This document shows positions 51,835-61,022 of a DNA stretch of 64,000 nucleotides, piece after piece. Source of the DNA: Bacillus_BD oryzisoli_A (lineage in GTDB: Bacteria; Bacillota; Bacilli; Bacillales; Cytobacillaceae); the NCBI RefSeq assembly GCF_043641075.1, contig NZ_JBHZRC010000002.1, forward strand, positions 62,001-126,000, given 5' to 3'. The notes beneath the pieces were generated by a model, which saw nothing but the letters and a program-made list of their open reading frames with translations, was not told where the DNA came from and did no database searches. The position numbers and the translations under genes are program-made. Numbering within the stretch: the first letter of the stretch is position 1; each line of letters begins with the position of its first letter.

Positions 51835-53022
51835 TTAACCTCTTACACCTGAATCGAATCCAAATAATTCTTGGCCATATGCAGCAACAGAATCTTCATA
51901 TAAAGAAGTCTTGTGCGTTGCAACGGATAAAATATCTCGGATCATAAGCTCTATGACGCCGCCTTTATAAAGTGCACCGCCGCCTAGTGTTAAGAGAATT
52001 CTCACGGCGATATCTGTACATGTTTTCGTAATTTGAGTTCGGATTGCAAAGAATTCGGCACGGCTTGTTTTACGTCCGTCTTTATCATAGTTTTCTAGCA
52101 GTGTTAAATACTTGTCCATTAAGCTTTCAGCAGAATGGAACTGAGTCATAATTTCCGCTATTACCCTTTGACTGCGTGGAGATTCGCTTTCTCTTACACC
52201 ATCCATTAAACGAACACGGTTTTCAGTTGCTTTCTTAAACTCTTCAATTAATCTTTCTGCCCCGCCTAATGCCATGTTTGGAAATCCAAGATAAAAGGCT
52301 GGATAAAATGGAACATGGTATAATGGGTACTCCTTATCATAATCTTCTTCAGGTGGTCTACCTGTTGCATCCGCAGCATTTAAGCGTAAAATTCTTTCCA
52401 TTGGAACATACACATGATCTGCAACAACTTGGTTGGAACCGCTTCCTCTTAAACCAAAGGTATCCCAGTTTTTAACAATTTTCACTTCTGATGCCTTTAA
52501 CATTGGCAAGCAAACCTCTGGTTTGTCACTATCAGGGAATTGTATTGCTACACCAAGACCGATCCAATCACTGTATAAGCAGCCGCTGGCAAAATTCCAT
52601 TTACCGCTGATGCGATATCCATCTCCATCTTTCTCTGCCTTCCCTACTGCAGCAAACACATCACAGATTAGCCCGCCTTGGTTGACGATTTCATCGCGGC
52701 CTTTTTCAGGAAGATAGGCTGGTAGGATATTGTGTAATGGATAAAGATATGTCAACCAACCAGCTGAAACATTATGATAGGATACTGTACGTACAATTTT
52801 GGCAAATGTTCGTAAGTCAACTTGTGGACCGCCATATTTCTTCGGTAACATGATTCTTGAAATTTGTGTTTCCTTTATAAGATTGATGACGTTTTCAGAA
52901 ATAGTTGCATTTGTTTCCGCTTCTCTAGCTTCCTTTTCCGCTAATTCACCTATTCTTTTTGCACCTTCTAATAACACTTCTTCTACTGATTTAGTTTGAG
53001 TTTCAACCATTTGCGTTACCAT
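51835..53022 (-). CDS. Acyl-CoA-dehydrogenase-like flavin monooxygenase, oxygenase component (copy 2)
   Basis: 395 residues, paralogous to the protein at 40167. It has WNFASGCLYSDWIGLG, NWDTFGLRGSGSNQVV and ILLTLGGGALYKGGVIE. It is the first gene of a tight operon with its flavin reductase, RibF-like protein, MhpB-like dioxygenase and hydrolase. The expected reaction is ortho-hydroxylation of a substituted phenol. Upstream lie a perfect cre site and two sequence elements shared with the 42-45 kb region. Confidence 0.87.
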   Translation of the reverse strand: MVTQMVETQTKSVEEVLLEGAKRIGELAEKEAREAETNATISENVINLIKETQISRIMLPKKYGGPQVDLRTFAKIVRTVSYHNVSAGWLTYLYPLHNILPAYLPEKGRDEIVNQGGLICDVFAAVGKAEKDGDGYRISGKWNFASGCLYSDWIGLGVAIQFPDSDKPEVCLPMLKASEVKIVKNWDTFGLRGSGSNQVVADHVYVPMERILRLNAADATGRPPEEDYDKEYPLYHVPFYPAFYLGFPNMALGGAERLIEEFKKATENRVRLMDGVRESESPRSQRVIAEIMTQFHSAESLMDKYLTLLENYDKDGRKTSRAEFFAIRTQITKTCTDIAVRILLTLGGGALYKGGVIELMIRDILSVATHKTSLYEDSVAAYGQELFGFDSGVRG

Positions 53023-53059
53023 ATGAACAACCCCTTTTTCAGTTATGTTTATGTTTTCT

Positions 53060-53074
53060 TGTTATCGCTTTCAA
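53060..53074 (-). promoter_or_regulatory. cre (CcpA) site before monooxygenase copy 2
   Basis: Minus strand TTGAAAGCGATAACA fits the cre consensus WTGNAANCGNWNNCW at all positions, 38 bases upstream of the start codon. Confidence 0.72.
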
Positions 53075-53142
53075 CATTTTCACTTTGTTTATATTGTTTT
53101 TGTTGATAGCTTTATTTTATTCAATTCTTAATTTTCAGACTA
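53072..53142. promoter_or_regulatory. Shared elements in the divergent promoter region of module 2
   Basis: 53072-53097 matches 45272-45297 at 24 of 26 bases. 53129-53142 (TAATTTTCAGACTA) is identical to 42473-42486. Both precede genes of the aromatic region, so they may be sites for the XylR/PucR-type regulators. They lie between the divergent monooxygenase and MFS genes. Confidence 0.5.
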
Positions 53143-53265
53143 GAACAAAAATGATTCATGTTTAATCAATCTAATGAACACTTTTTGTTCATATTGAGTA
53201 TTTGGACGTCATTTTACTGAATATGCATGTCCATCTTGTTATACTATCTCAAATAAAGGAGGGAA

Positions 53266-54480
53266 ATGAATGTGACAATACCAAAACTTTGGACAAAGGA
53301 TTTTATCCTTATTTCTTTAAACAATTTTTTCACCCATATTGTGTTCTATATTTTGATGGTAACCATCGCCCTGTATGTCACGAAAGAATTTAATGCCAGT
53401 AACAGTATGACAGGGTTATCGATTGGAATTTTCGTTATTGCCTCACTTCTGTCACGCATTTTTGCAGGAAAATATATGGATATAATCGGTAGAAAGCGCG
53501 CAATGATTATGGCATTAATCATTTTCGTCGTTGCCATGTTTCTTCATTTACAAGCGCATCATTTTGCTTTTTTCATGTTGATTCGTGTGATTCATGGGGC
53601 CTCACATGGCTTCATTACAACGATTGCAGGTGCGATAGCAGCAGATTTGATACCAAATGAACGACGCGGGGAAGGAACCGGATATTATACAACAAGTATG
53701 AATTTGGCAATGGCGATCGGTCCTTTTATCGGGTTATACGTGAGTGAATATGCAAGCTTTCAGATCATTCTTCTAATTGGAACTACAGTTGCTGTCATTG
53801 ATTTAATCATTTCATTATTTTTGAAGGTACCTGAAGCAAACACCAACATTCGTGATACAAAACTAACAAAATGGAAATGGAAAGACTTTATTGAACCAGG
53901 GGCTCTTCCTATTTCCACTATTCTTTTAATTATGACTCTTGGCTATGCTAGTCTGCTATCCTACTTATCGCTTTATGCTAGAGAAATAGAATTTGTCGAA
54001 GTATCCAGTTATTTTTTCATGGTGTATGCAGCTGCTTTATTACTATCAAGGCCCTTTACGGGGAAATGGTTTGACAAATATGGAGAAAATAAAGTGACAT
54101 ACCCGTTAATCATTTGTTTAGCGCTCGGGTTCATCCTTTTAAGTCAAGCACAAAATACGTTCGTCTTTTTGTTTTCTGGGGCTTTAATTGGAATCGGGTA
54201 TGGAACGGTCCTTTCTAATTTCCAAGCGATTGCCATCCAGCAATCTCCATCAGATCGAAAGGCATTAGCCACCTCGACCTTTTTCATGTACCTTGATTTG
54301 GCAAATGGCATTGGGCCTTACTTAATAGGAATCTTGATCGGATACATGAGTCTTCAGCATTTATACCTATTTGTAGCATTATGGATGTTCCTTTGTATGG
54401 GGTTTTATTATTTCGCACATGGAAGGAAGACTTCTGTTAACAGCCTAATGGAGGAAAAAATAGTGAAGCAGAGTGGATAA
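53266..54480 (+). CDS. MFS transporter (second module)
   Basis: 404 residues with 12 helices, starting ATG after GGAGGG. It has AGKYMDIIGRKRAMI (motif A), VIHGASHGFITTIAG (helix 4-5) and SRPFTGKWFDKYGENK in the second half. It is similar in sequence to the MFS protein at 61572. Divergent from the second catabolic operon and adjacent to its regulator, it may move the substrate or an intermediate. Confidence 0.85.
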   Translation: MNVTIPKLWTKDFILISLNNFFTHIVFYILMVTIALYVTKEFNASNSMTGLSIGIFVIASLLSRIFAGKYMDIIGRKRAMIMALIIFVVAMFLHLQAHHFAFFMLIRVIHGASHGFITTIAGAIAADLIPNERRGEGTGYYTTSMNLAMAIGPFIGLYVSEYASFQIILLIGTTVAVIDLIISLFLKVPEANTNIRDTKLTKWKWKDFIEPGALPISTILLIMTLGYASLLSYLSLYAREIEFVEVSSYFFMVYAAALLLSRPFTGKWFDKYGENKVTYPLIICLALGFILLSQAQNTFVFLFSGALIGIGYGTVLSNFQAIAIQQSPSDRKALATSTFFMYLDLANGIGPYLIGILIGYMSLQHLYLFVALWMFLCMGFYYFAHGRKTSVNSLMEEKIVKQSG

Positions 54481-54507
54481 CTTTTGCATCCAATCCTATT
54501 TAATACA

Positions 54508-54556
54508 AAAGCAAGTAGAGGAAAGAATGTTGCCTTCCACTACTTGCTTTATTTTT
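54508..54556. terminator. Terminator between MFS gene and regulator copy 2
   Basis: AAAGCAAGTAGaGGAA pairs with TTCCaCTACTTGCTTT, followed by ATTTTT. It serves both convergent genes. Confidence 0.82.
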
Positions 54557-54561
54557 CCTAT

Positions 54562-56424
54562 TTATTCAATTGAGAGCTCTCCCAAAGCAATTAACGCTTT
54601 TATAATTAAGAGTAACTGGTGCATTTCTTCCGGGTCACGAAGGTCTTTTTCTAGTAATCCCTCAATTCTTTTAATTCGATGTCGAAGACCGCTCATGGAA
54701 AGGGCCAGGTCACTCATCGTTTGCTCCAGCTTCCCGCCATTTGATAGAAAGACATATAAGGTTTTCAAAAGCTCAATATTCCTTGGATCCTCCAGTTGAT
54801 AGAGGGCTCCAAGCTCCTTTTTGGCGACCATTTTAATCCCCTTGAGATTATTCGAATTTATTAAGACCCCCACTATCCCTAAAGAATCAAAAGAAACAAT
54901 ATTTTTTTGCAATGTTAACTTTAATGCAATAGATGCTTCCTCATAATAAGCAGCAGCATCCTTGATATTATACCCTTCATTACTAACTCCCAGTTTAAAT
55001 TCTCCGTGCGGAAATTTCTTTTTCAAAAATTGGTATAGTTCAGCAATGGCAGTATGAATAGAGAAATCCTTCTGCTGTTTAATCATGAATAATACTAGCT
55101 TACCTTCTCGCTGACCAATTAAATTTTGATACCTATGATCACTAAAGTACTCAAAGATCACTTCCAAAATCTGCTCATGCAGAAAAAACTCTTCTTCCAT
55201 CGATAATGCAGATTGTTCCGTTTTCCGATACTCCATTGCCACCAAGTAATAAGGCTTGTCCAAATCGAGATTCGCATATTTCCCCCTTTGAATGATTTCA
55301 TGTGGTTGAATATGCGACTGAAGAATTTGTTCTAAGAAATTTCCTTTCATCCGTTCGAATGATTCAAATCTTGTCTTTTCATTTAATAGAATCAGTGAGA
55401 CAGCGTTTGCAAAACGATCCAATATTAAATAATCCTTTTCTTCATTATGAGTTTTTCCATCATGGTATAAGAACGAACAATATCCAAGTACCTTTTTTTC
55501 CACAAAAATAGGTGAAATCAATTTTTCTTGCCTGTCTGTCTTAATGGTTTTCTTCCCGATTGGTAATAGGAATTGACTTTTACTCTTCCGCATATGTTCT
55601 TTCATATCCGATTCTAGTTCACGATACAAATCCTCCGATAAACCAGCGTATGTGATTGTTCGAAGTTCCTTATCTTCAACGAGAATAGGAATATGTGTGT
55701 TGTCGTATACCTTGTTCGTAATCATTTCTATGTCTGTTCCATTGGCAATCTCTTCGTTTAGCTTTTTTTGAAATTCTGTTAATTGTGTCAAAAAGCTCTG
55801 TTGTTCAAGAAGTTGTTCATAGGTATAATCTAACTCTTCCATAATCGGGGTTTCTTGATAAAAGGATAATTCCTCTTCCATCATGCTATCCCATTCTTTC
55901 TTTGTTCTTGTTATCCAAGTACAAACAGAATCACCTTTCCCAACACAAGTAATTTCCTTTGCTAAAACGGTTTGTCCACATATGGTTGTCATAAAGCCGC
56001 TTGAATAGCCAATTAAGGTATGGCAAACTTGCGTATCCGATAACCCCAGTCTTTTCACATGCTCTACAGCCTCGTACGAATCAATCCAAGTCCCACTTCC
56101 ATGGAGGGAAACCACCTGGTCATTTTCATTAAATTCGGCTGCACATTTATGTGTAAATCCGCGTATATGTCCGCTCTTCATGTGTACAATAGGACCTTGC
56201 TCAATTAATGTTTTAACAGAGATATTCTTTTTTAACGCTTCTTTTGCGTCATTTACACCCATTTCCCAGCCAAAGCGGACTAAGAATCCTTTGATCCGTT
56301 CAATTCCAATATTTCTTGCAAGCTGGTGCCGCATAATCCCTAAAGCACTTGAGGATGTTACCATCGGCCGCTCATCTATAGCCATTTCATCATTGTATGC
56401 TTTATCATTTATATTAATAATCAT
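54562..56424 (-). CDS. Aromatic sensor regulator: XylR_N + V4R + PucR-type C-terminus (copy 2)
   Basis: About 620 residues from the ATG at 56424 (AGGTGA upstream; GTG nine bases earlier is possible). The domain order is as in copy 1: ALGIMRHQLARNIGIERIKG (XylR sensor), CHTLIGYSSGFMTTICG and KEITCVGKGDSVC (V4R), a coiled linker, a CdaR-like middle, and a C-terminal HTH (FLSNGGKLEQTMSDLALSMS). There is no sigma-54 AAA+ domain. It is next to the second meta-cleavage module and probably controls it. Confidence 0.85.
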   Translation of the reverse strand: MIININDKAYNDEMAIDERPMVTSSSALGIMRHQLARNIGIERIKGFLVRFGWEMGVNDAKEALKKNISVKTLIEQGPIVHMKSGHIRGFTHKCAAEFNENDQVVSLHGSGTWIDSYEAVEHVKRLGLSDTQVCHTLIGYSSGFMTTICGQTVLAKEITCVGKGDSVCTWITRTKKEWDSMMEEELSFYQETPIMEELDYTYEQLLEQQSFLTQLTEFQKKLNEEIANGTDIEMITNKVYDNTHIPILVEDKELRTITYAGLSEDLYRELESDMKEHMRKSKSQFLLPIGKKTIKTDRQEKLISPIFVEKKVLGYCSFLYHDGKTHNEEKDYLILDRFANAVSLILLNEKTRFESFERMKGNFLEQILQSHIQPHEIIQRGKYANLDLDKPYYLVAMEYRKTEQSALSMEEEFFLHEQILEVIFEYFSDHRYQNLIGQREGKLVLFMIKQQKDFSIHTAIAELYQFLKKKFPHGEFKLGVSNEGYNIKDAAAYYEEASIALKLTLQKNIVSFDSLGIVGVLINSNNLKGIKMVAKKELGALYQLEDPRNIELLKTLYVFLSNGGKLEQTMSDLALSMSGLRHRIKRIEGLLEKDLRDPEEMHQLLLIIKALIALGELSIE

Positions 56425-56530
56425 CCATTTCACCTACTTCAAATCTAGTCCTAAAACTATATACACAATCCTATTTATAGTGAAATTATATCACAGCAGG
56501 ACCACATGATGGCTGAATAAAGGGTGCCAG

Positions 56531-56562
56531 CTCCGCTGCTTTATCGGATTAACGCAGCGGAG
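56531..56562. repeat. Short GC-rich hairpin
   Basis: CTCCGCTGC pairs with GCAGCGGAG around a 14-base loop. It has no T run. It lies between the divergent regulator copy 2 and the broken YneR-like gene; role unknown. Confidence 0.6.
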
Positions 56563-56639
56563 ATACTGGTGAAGAAAAAACTGAGGAATATGATGGGATT
56601 AAACTGATACATACATTAATAGATTCCTATATAAGGAGG

Positions 56640-56904
56640 ATAACGATGAACGAAACCTCTATCCCGTTTTTATCAAATATTTCTTCGTTTGTTAATTCTG
56701 ATACCTATACTAAGGCAATAGCTCATGATTTGGTGGTACTGGTTCCTCCTATTGAGGACTACATACAGGTAAAATTATCTTCAAAAGAAAAATGGGATCA
56801 CATTCTTTATAGAAGATCATCATACATGGTATTTTAATGAAACAGATTTAATTATTAGCTTTAATGAGCAGTTAGATGAATCTGTATTTTCACAAGGTAT
56901 ATAA
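56640..56904 (+). pseudogene. Degraded YneR/HesB-like gene
   Basis: The ATG at 56646 follows GGAGG and opens 63 codons that are not conserved as a whole. The 3' end in the +1 frame (to TAA at 56902) encodes HTWYFNETDLIISFNEQLDE and VFSQGI. This matches the C-terminus of the intact gene at 61230 (DTWYFDDKDLVIDFNEQLKE, FTQGM). An FGGTGSS remnant in a third frame matches the RYGG turn. At least one frameshift, probably more, has broken it. The hairpin after it also resembles that after the intact copy, so a block was duplicated. Confidence 0.65.
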
Positions 56905-56910
56905 TAAAAA

Positions 56911-56956
56911 AAGTGCCAATCGCCATCCAAATTCTGGAAGTTGACTGGCACCTTTA
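56911..56956. terminator. Imperfect AAAGTGCCA hairpin after the broken gene
   Basis: AAAGTGCCA...CCATCCAAA and TGGAAGTTGACTGGCACCTTT form an imperfect stem. It is a decayed version of the perfect hairpin at 61524 and separates the pseudogene from the convergent M28 peptidase gene. Confidence 0.65.
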
Positions 56957-56960
56957 TTTT

Positions 56961-58352
56961 TCACTCTAATTCTCTTTCCTCAAAATTGTAATCAACTGCT
57001 TTTGGAGCAACTTTAGCATTTTCTAATGCAGGTGTGTCAGGGCGTGCCACTTGATATACTGCAGCACCTACGATAGTAGAAACTTCTCTTAGCTTATCTA
57101 AACTAATTTTGTCTAAAGTATCCTCTGGAGAATGATAATGTGGTTCAACCGGGGCATGGATAAACAAGGCTGCCGGAAGTCCTGCTTCCGCAAATGGAAC
57201 GTGATCACTTCGCCCTTCCATCCCATATGGAGTTGCTTGTCCCGTTTGGGATAGACGCGCACCCGCTGCTGCTCCAAGTTCTGTCACGGTATTTTTCTCA
57301 CCATCATTAGTATACATAATTAATGGTCCAGCATCTTTGCTTCCAACCATATCCATTTGGAACATACCGACTGTACGATCATAGTCTTCTTGAGTCATTC
57401 TTTCCACAAATTCATAGGAACCCAATAACCCATTTTCCTCAGCCCCAAATGTGACAAAACGAATATCCGTATCGGTTGGAGTATTAGCAAATACACGTGC
57501 AAGCTCAAGTACAGTTGCTGTACCCGAAGCATCATCATTTGCTCCCGGTGCACCATCTACGGAATCATGATGAGCACCAACTAGAACTAATTGATTTGTT
57601 GATTTTTGTGTCGCTTTTTTTGTAGCTACTACATTTTGAGAAACGGCATGTTCTGTTTTAGATCCTTCTACATTAATGGCGGCAGTTACGGCTTGACCAC
57701 TTTCCAGACGACTTTTTAAAGCTTCTCCCTGCACTTTAGTAATGGCAAGAGCTAGAACATAACTTTCATTAGGTTCACCGAGAGTTCCGTTAATTACTCC
57801 ATCTGCATTGTTAAAAATAATAACCCCAACAGCTCCTTTTGCAGCTGCATTCGTGATTTTTTCAGCAAAGGAAAATCCACCACGTTGAATTAGAGCAATC
57901 TTCCCTTTTACAGCTTCTTCCTTAATTTCATCCGGTGATCCTAAACCGACATAGACCAGTTCACCCGATACCGCCCCATTTACACCATAAGTAAAGCCCA
58001 TTGGTGCCGGAGCTAAGGTCATTCCATCAACACTAAACTCTATTTTACTAGGCTCTGTGTAACTATAAATATCGAAATCTTGTACTTCCGTATCATATCC
58101 GAAAGTTTCAAATTGTTTCTTTATGTATTCCACAGCTGCGGCCTCGGCTGGTGTACCAGCAACACGAGGTTCCTTTGAAAGCTTTGCAATATGATTGTAA
58201 ATGTTCTCTACCTTAATTCGTTTAACAATCTTGTTATCAAACGCCTGATCTGATTGCAGATTTACCCCTTGTAGCGGTGCTGCCCATACAGCTGTTCCCC
58301 CCAAGGAAAGACTAGCTGCCAGTAAAATCGATAAGGATGTTTTTCGTATCAA
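56961..58352 (-). CDS. Secreted M28 aminopeptidase with PA domain (YwaD-like)
   Basis: 463 residues. The N-terminal signal peptide (SLSILLAASLSLGGTAVWAA) has an AxA-type cleavage site. A PA domain follows at about 125-235 (KIALIQRGGFSFAEKITNAA). The M28 zinc site then has LVGAHHDSVDGAPGANDDAS and TFGAEENGLLGS, with the late YGMEGRSDHVPFAEAGLPA and HYHSPEDTLDKI. It removes N-terminal residues from peptides outside the cell. No operon partner is seen. Confidence 0.93.
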   Translation of the reverse strand: MIRKTSLSILLAASLSLGGTAVWAAPLQGVNLQSDQAFDNKIVKRIKVENIYNHIAKLSKEPRVAGTPAEAAAVEYIKKQFETFGYDTEVQDFDIYSYTEPSKIEFSVDGMTLAPAPMGFTYGVNGAVSGELVYVGLGSPDEIKEEAVKGKIALIQRGGFSFAEKITNAAAKGAVGVIIFNNADGVINGTLGEPNESYVLALAITKVQGEALKSRLESGQAVTAAINVEGSKTEHAVSQNVVATKKATQKSTNQLVLVGAHHDSVDGAPGANDDASGTATVLELARVFANTPTDTDIRFVTFGAEENGLLGSYEFVERMTQEDYDRTVGMFQMDMVGSKDAGPLIMYTNDGEKNTVTELGAAAGARLSQTGQATPYGMEGRSDHVPFAEAGLPAALFIHAPVEPHYHSPEDTLDKISLDKLREVSTIVGAAVYQVARPDTPALENAKVAPKAVDYNFEERELE

Positions 58353-58895
58353 CTATGATACCTCCCTCTTTTTTCATAATTCTCAAAATCTATAACTTAC
58401 ATAAAAATACTAAATGTATCTCTATAGTTTGTCTAATATAAATTATCGTAAAATTCAGACATTTACCGCAAGATTACTTGCTAGCTTAGCGTACCTTTTC
58501 TCTAAATGTCGAAACGAGAAAAAATAAGGAGTGAAATCGTTATGAATTCACGCCCTTATCTTTTGTTTAATAGAAACTTGGAGAAGGATCGAGACTGCTG
58601 AAAAAGTCTACAATGGGATTCTTTTGATAGCTTTCTGAAACAAGTCTTTTATTGACTACATCAGAAGTTATCTTGTCCTAGCTGTCAGAATCAATCAGAA
58701 TGAGTACCCATTATTTAACAGATACTTTGATTATAACCTTCTACACGACAGTATGAAATCTTTATTCTGACAGATTCTTCAGCTTCGGATTTGTCTTGGT
58801 CAGAATGGGCCCCCCATAACCTCTATTTCACCGGTTCAGTATGGTTCTCCTGTTTTTCTAATACAAAATAGAATTTATCCCTGCGTTTCCAACCC
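58353..58895. other. Intergenic region before the M28 peptidase gene
   Basis: Apart from a terminator-like hairpin on the minus strand at about 58522-58567 (AAGG.cGTGAA / TTCAC.CCTT with a T run) nothing is recognised. The words CAGAATCAATCAGAATGAG and TCAGAATGGG hint at short imperfect repeats around 58685-58810. No supported ORF or RNA. Confidence 0.4.
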
Positions 58896-60479
58896 TCACT
58901 TCTTTCGATTAAAAACAATTCTCCCTGCAACAACTGTTTTAACTGCCTTGGCTTCAAGCATTTCCTCTGATGTCCCTTTAAATAAATCTCGGTCAAAAAT
59001 AGAGAAATCTGCAACATACCCTGGTTTAATCAGCCCGCGTTCATGTTCTTTACAAATGGCTTGTGCACTCCCTACTGTATAGGCGCGAACTGCCTCAAAG
59101 CGGGATAATTTTTGTTCAGGAAGATAGCCATTATGATCTTCGCCAGGTTTTTTCCTCTCAACTGCAGCATAAATGGTTGATATTGGATTAATTTCTTCTA
59201 CTGGCGCATCTGTTCCTAAAGCACACATAATCCCTTTGTCTAATAGGGTTTTCCATGCATAAGCATAGTCAAGACGGTCATTACCTAGTCGTTTCACTAC
59301 CCATGGGAAATCAGATGGGACAAACAAAGGCTGGATATCGACCACAACCGGTAATTTGGCCATTCGTTCGACTAAATCTTCACGCAGTACGCAGGCGTGA
59401 ATGAGACGGTCTCTTTTTCCACTTGGAGCTGGATATTTTTCTAATAATGTAAGTATTTGTTCAGCCCCAGCATCCCCAATGATATGAACAGCAACAGCCT
59501 CATGATAGTGACGAGCCAGCTTAACTAGCTCTTCTAGCTCCTGATTTGTTTGAATTAATAGTCCTTTATTATTTGGGTTATCTGAGTAAGGTTCCGATAG
59601 AGCAGCCGTCGAACCGCCTAAGGCTCCATCTGTAAAAATTTTCATCGCACCTGGTTCCACAAACGGTTCATCAAATGGCACATGATCTTCCATCATCTCT
59701 TTGAAAACGGCATTATGGCGTAATAGATTCACACGAAAATGATGCTTTTCTCCAACCGTGCGCAAAAAGGCGGTTAATGGATTGGTGTAATGACCAAAAT
59801 AATGCATATCCTCGGTGTGCCCACCTGTTAACCCTTTTGCTAGCATATCGTCAATGCAAAGATTGAGTTCATTGACTAAACCTTGAACATACCCTTCCCC
59901 AACTCTTGGAATCGCATTTGTTACGGTATTCATGGCATTATCAAATAGTAAACCATTTAATTTCCCTTCGCTATCTCGTCCGATTTCACCACCTCCAGGA
60001 GATGGTGAATCTTGATTGACCCCGCCTGCTTCAAGGGCTGCACTATTTCCTAAAATCACATGATGACAAACTCTTGTTAGAAGGATGGGTTCTTTGCGAA
60101 TATCATCCAGCTCCTTTATGGTTGGAATTCTGCCATTTGAAAAGTTATTTTCATTCCAGCCTTCGCCAAACAACCATTTATCCTCGGGAGTTGATGCTGC
60201 CGCTTCTTTAATCATTTCTAGCATTTCCTCGGCTGAAGCTGCCTTCGCTAAATCCAGCCGTATTAACTTCTCTCCTTGAAAAATCATATGCAGATGACTA
60301 TCAACGAAACCCGGATACATGGCAGCACCCTGAAGGTCAATCTTTATATCAGCTTGTTCACTTAATTCCTCAAGGTGACCAACAGCCGTAATTTTGTCAT
60401 CCTCTATCAGTACTGCTTCAACCGTTTCGTTTTCTTTTTCCATTGTATAGATGGTTCCACCATACCAAAGTTGTTTCAT
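58896..60479 (-). CDS. ytcJ: YtcJ-like amidohydrolase (amidohydrolase_3 family)
   Basis: 527 residues. The metal-binding start GFVDSHLHM follows an N-terminal beta sandwich (YGGTIYTME). VAVHIIGDAG supplies a later ligand, DIQPLFVPSD and LGTDAPVEEINP the C-terminal ones, and YTVGSAQAICKEHERGLIKPGYVADF the closing sandwich. The family includes N-substituted formamide deformylases and other C-N hydrolases. The substrate is unknown. It stands alone. Confidence 0.88.
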   Translation of the reverse strand: MKQLWYGGTIYTMEKENETVEAVLIEDDKITAVGHLEELSEQADIKIDLQGAAMYPGFVDSHLHMIFQGEKLIRLDLAKAASAEEMLEMIKEAAASTPEDKWLFGEGWNENNFSNGRIPTIKELDDIRKEPILLTRVCHHVILGNSAALEAGGVNQDSPSPGGGEIGRDSEGKLNGLLFDNAMNTVTNAIPRVGEGYVQGLVNELNLCIDDMLAKGLTGGHTEDMHYFGHYTNPLTAFLRTVGEKHHFRVNLLRHNAVFKEMMEDHVPFDEPFVEPGAMKIFTDGALGGSTAALSEPYSDNPNNKGLLIQTNQELEELVKLARHYHEAVAVHIIGDAGAEQILTLLEKYPAPSGKRDRLIHACVLREDLVERMAKLPVVVDIQPLFVPSDFPWVVKRLGNDRLDYAYAWKTLLDKGIMCALGTDAPVEEINPISTIYAAVERKKPGEDHNGYLPEQKLSRFEAVRAYTVGSAQAICKEHERGLIKPGYVADFSIFDRDLFKGTSEEMLEAKAVKTVVAGRIVFNRKK

Positions 60480-60584
60480 TTACAGCTTCCTTTCCCTATA
60501 CAAAATGCTTTTTGTTCGAAATATACATTCCTACTTTAAAGTATATGGTAAGATTTAGATACTACATACTAAAGGAGGTCTAAA

Positions 60585-60803
60585 ATGGCAGTTATAACAG
60601 CCAGTGTCTTTTCCATCCTCATCATATTTATGACGATCTATTCTATGATAAAAGTCTTTATCATCGCTAAAAAGAGAAATGAAATATCCCTTCAGAAGTC
60701 CATCATTTATTCAGCTCTATCCATTACTGTTGGTTTTATCGTTGCTTCCATTCTGCCTTTTGGTTATCAACTAGTATTTGATTATGTATTATCCGTTATT
60801 TAA
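60585..60803 (+). CDS. Small two-helix membrane protein, unknown
   Basis: 72 residues with AAAGGAGG upstream of the ATG. Two hydrophobic helices (ITASVFSILIIFMTIYSMIKVFI and SIIYSALSITVGFIVASILPFGY) flank a short basic loop (AKKRNEISLQKS). No family recognised. Confidence 0.6.
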   Translation: MAVITASVFSILIIFMTIYSMIKVFIIAKKRNEISLQKSIIYSALSITVGFIVASILPFGYQLVFDYVLSVI

Positions 60804-60830
60804 GAGAATTAAGATTCAAATAAACACAGT

Positions 60831-61022
60831 TGTTGATTTCCGTTCCAGGCACTTCGCTTTCCGCGGGCGACCGCCGAGCCTCCTCGGCACTACGTGTCTG
60901 CGGGGTCTCGACTGTCTCGCTTCTCCTGCAGGACATTGAATTACTTCCTCGAATCCGCCCACGCACGAGAAAATTCGATAGAATTTTCGAGGAGTCTTCG
61001 TACCTTCCACTTCAATCAACAA
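60831..61022. repeat. Bacillus-type GC-rich dispersed repeat with terminal inverted repeats
   Basis: A 192-base block, more GC-rich than its surroundings. It starts TTGTTGATTTCC and ends CAATCAACAA, giving 9-base terminal inverted repeats (TTGTTGATT/AATCAACAA). Internal words such as CTTCGCTTTCCGCGGGCG and GCCTCCTCGGC are typical of a small non-coding repeat found in many Bacillus-group genomes. A hairpin GAAAATTC-GATA-GAATTTTC is placed within it. ORFs across it are spurious. Confidence 0.75.
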
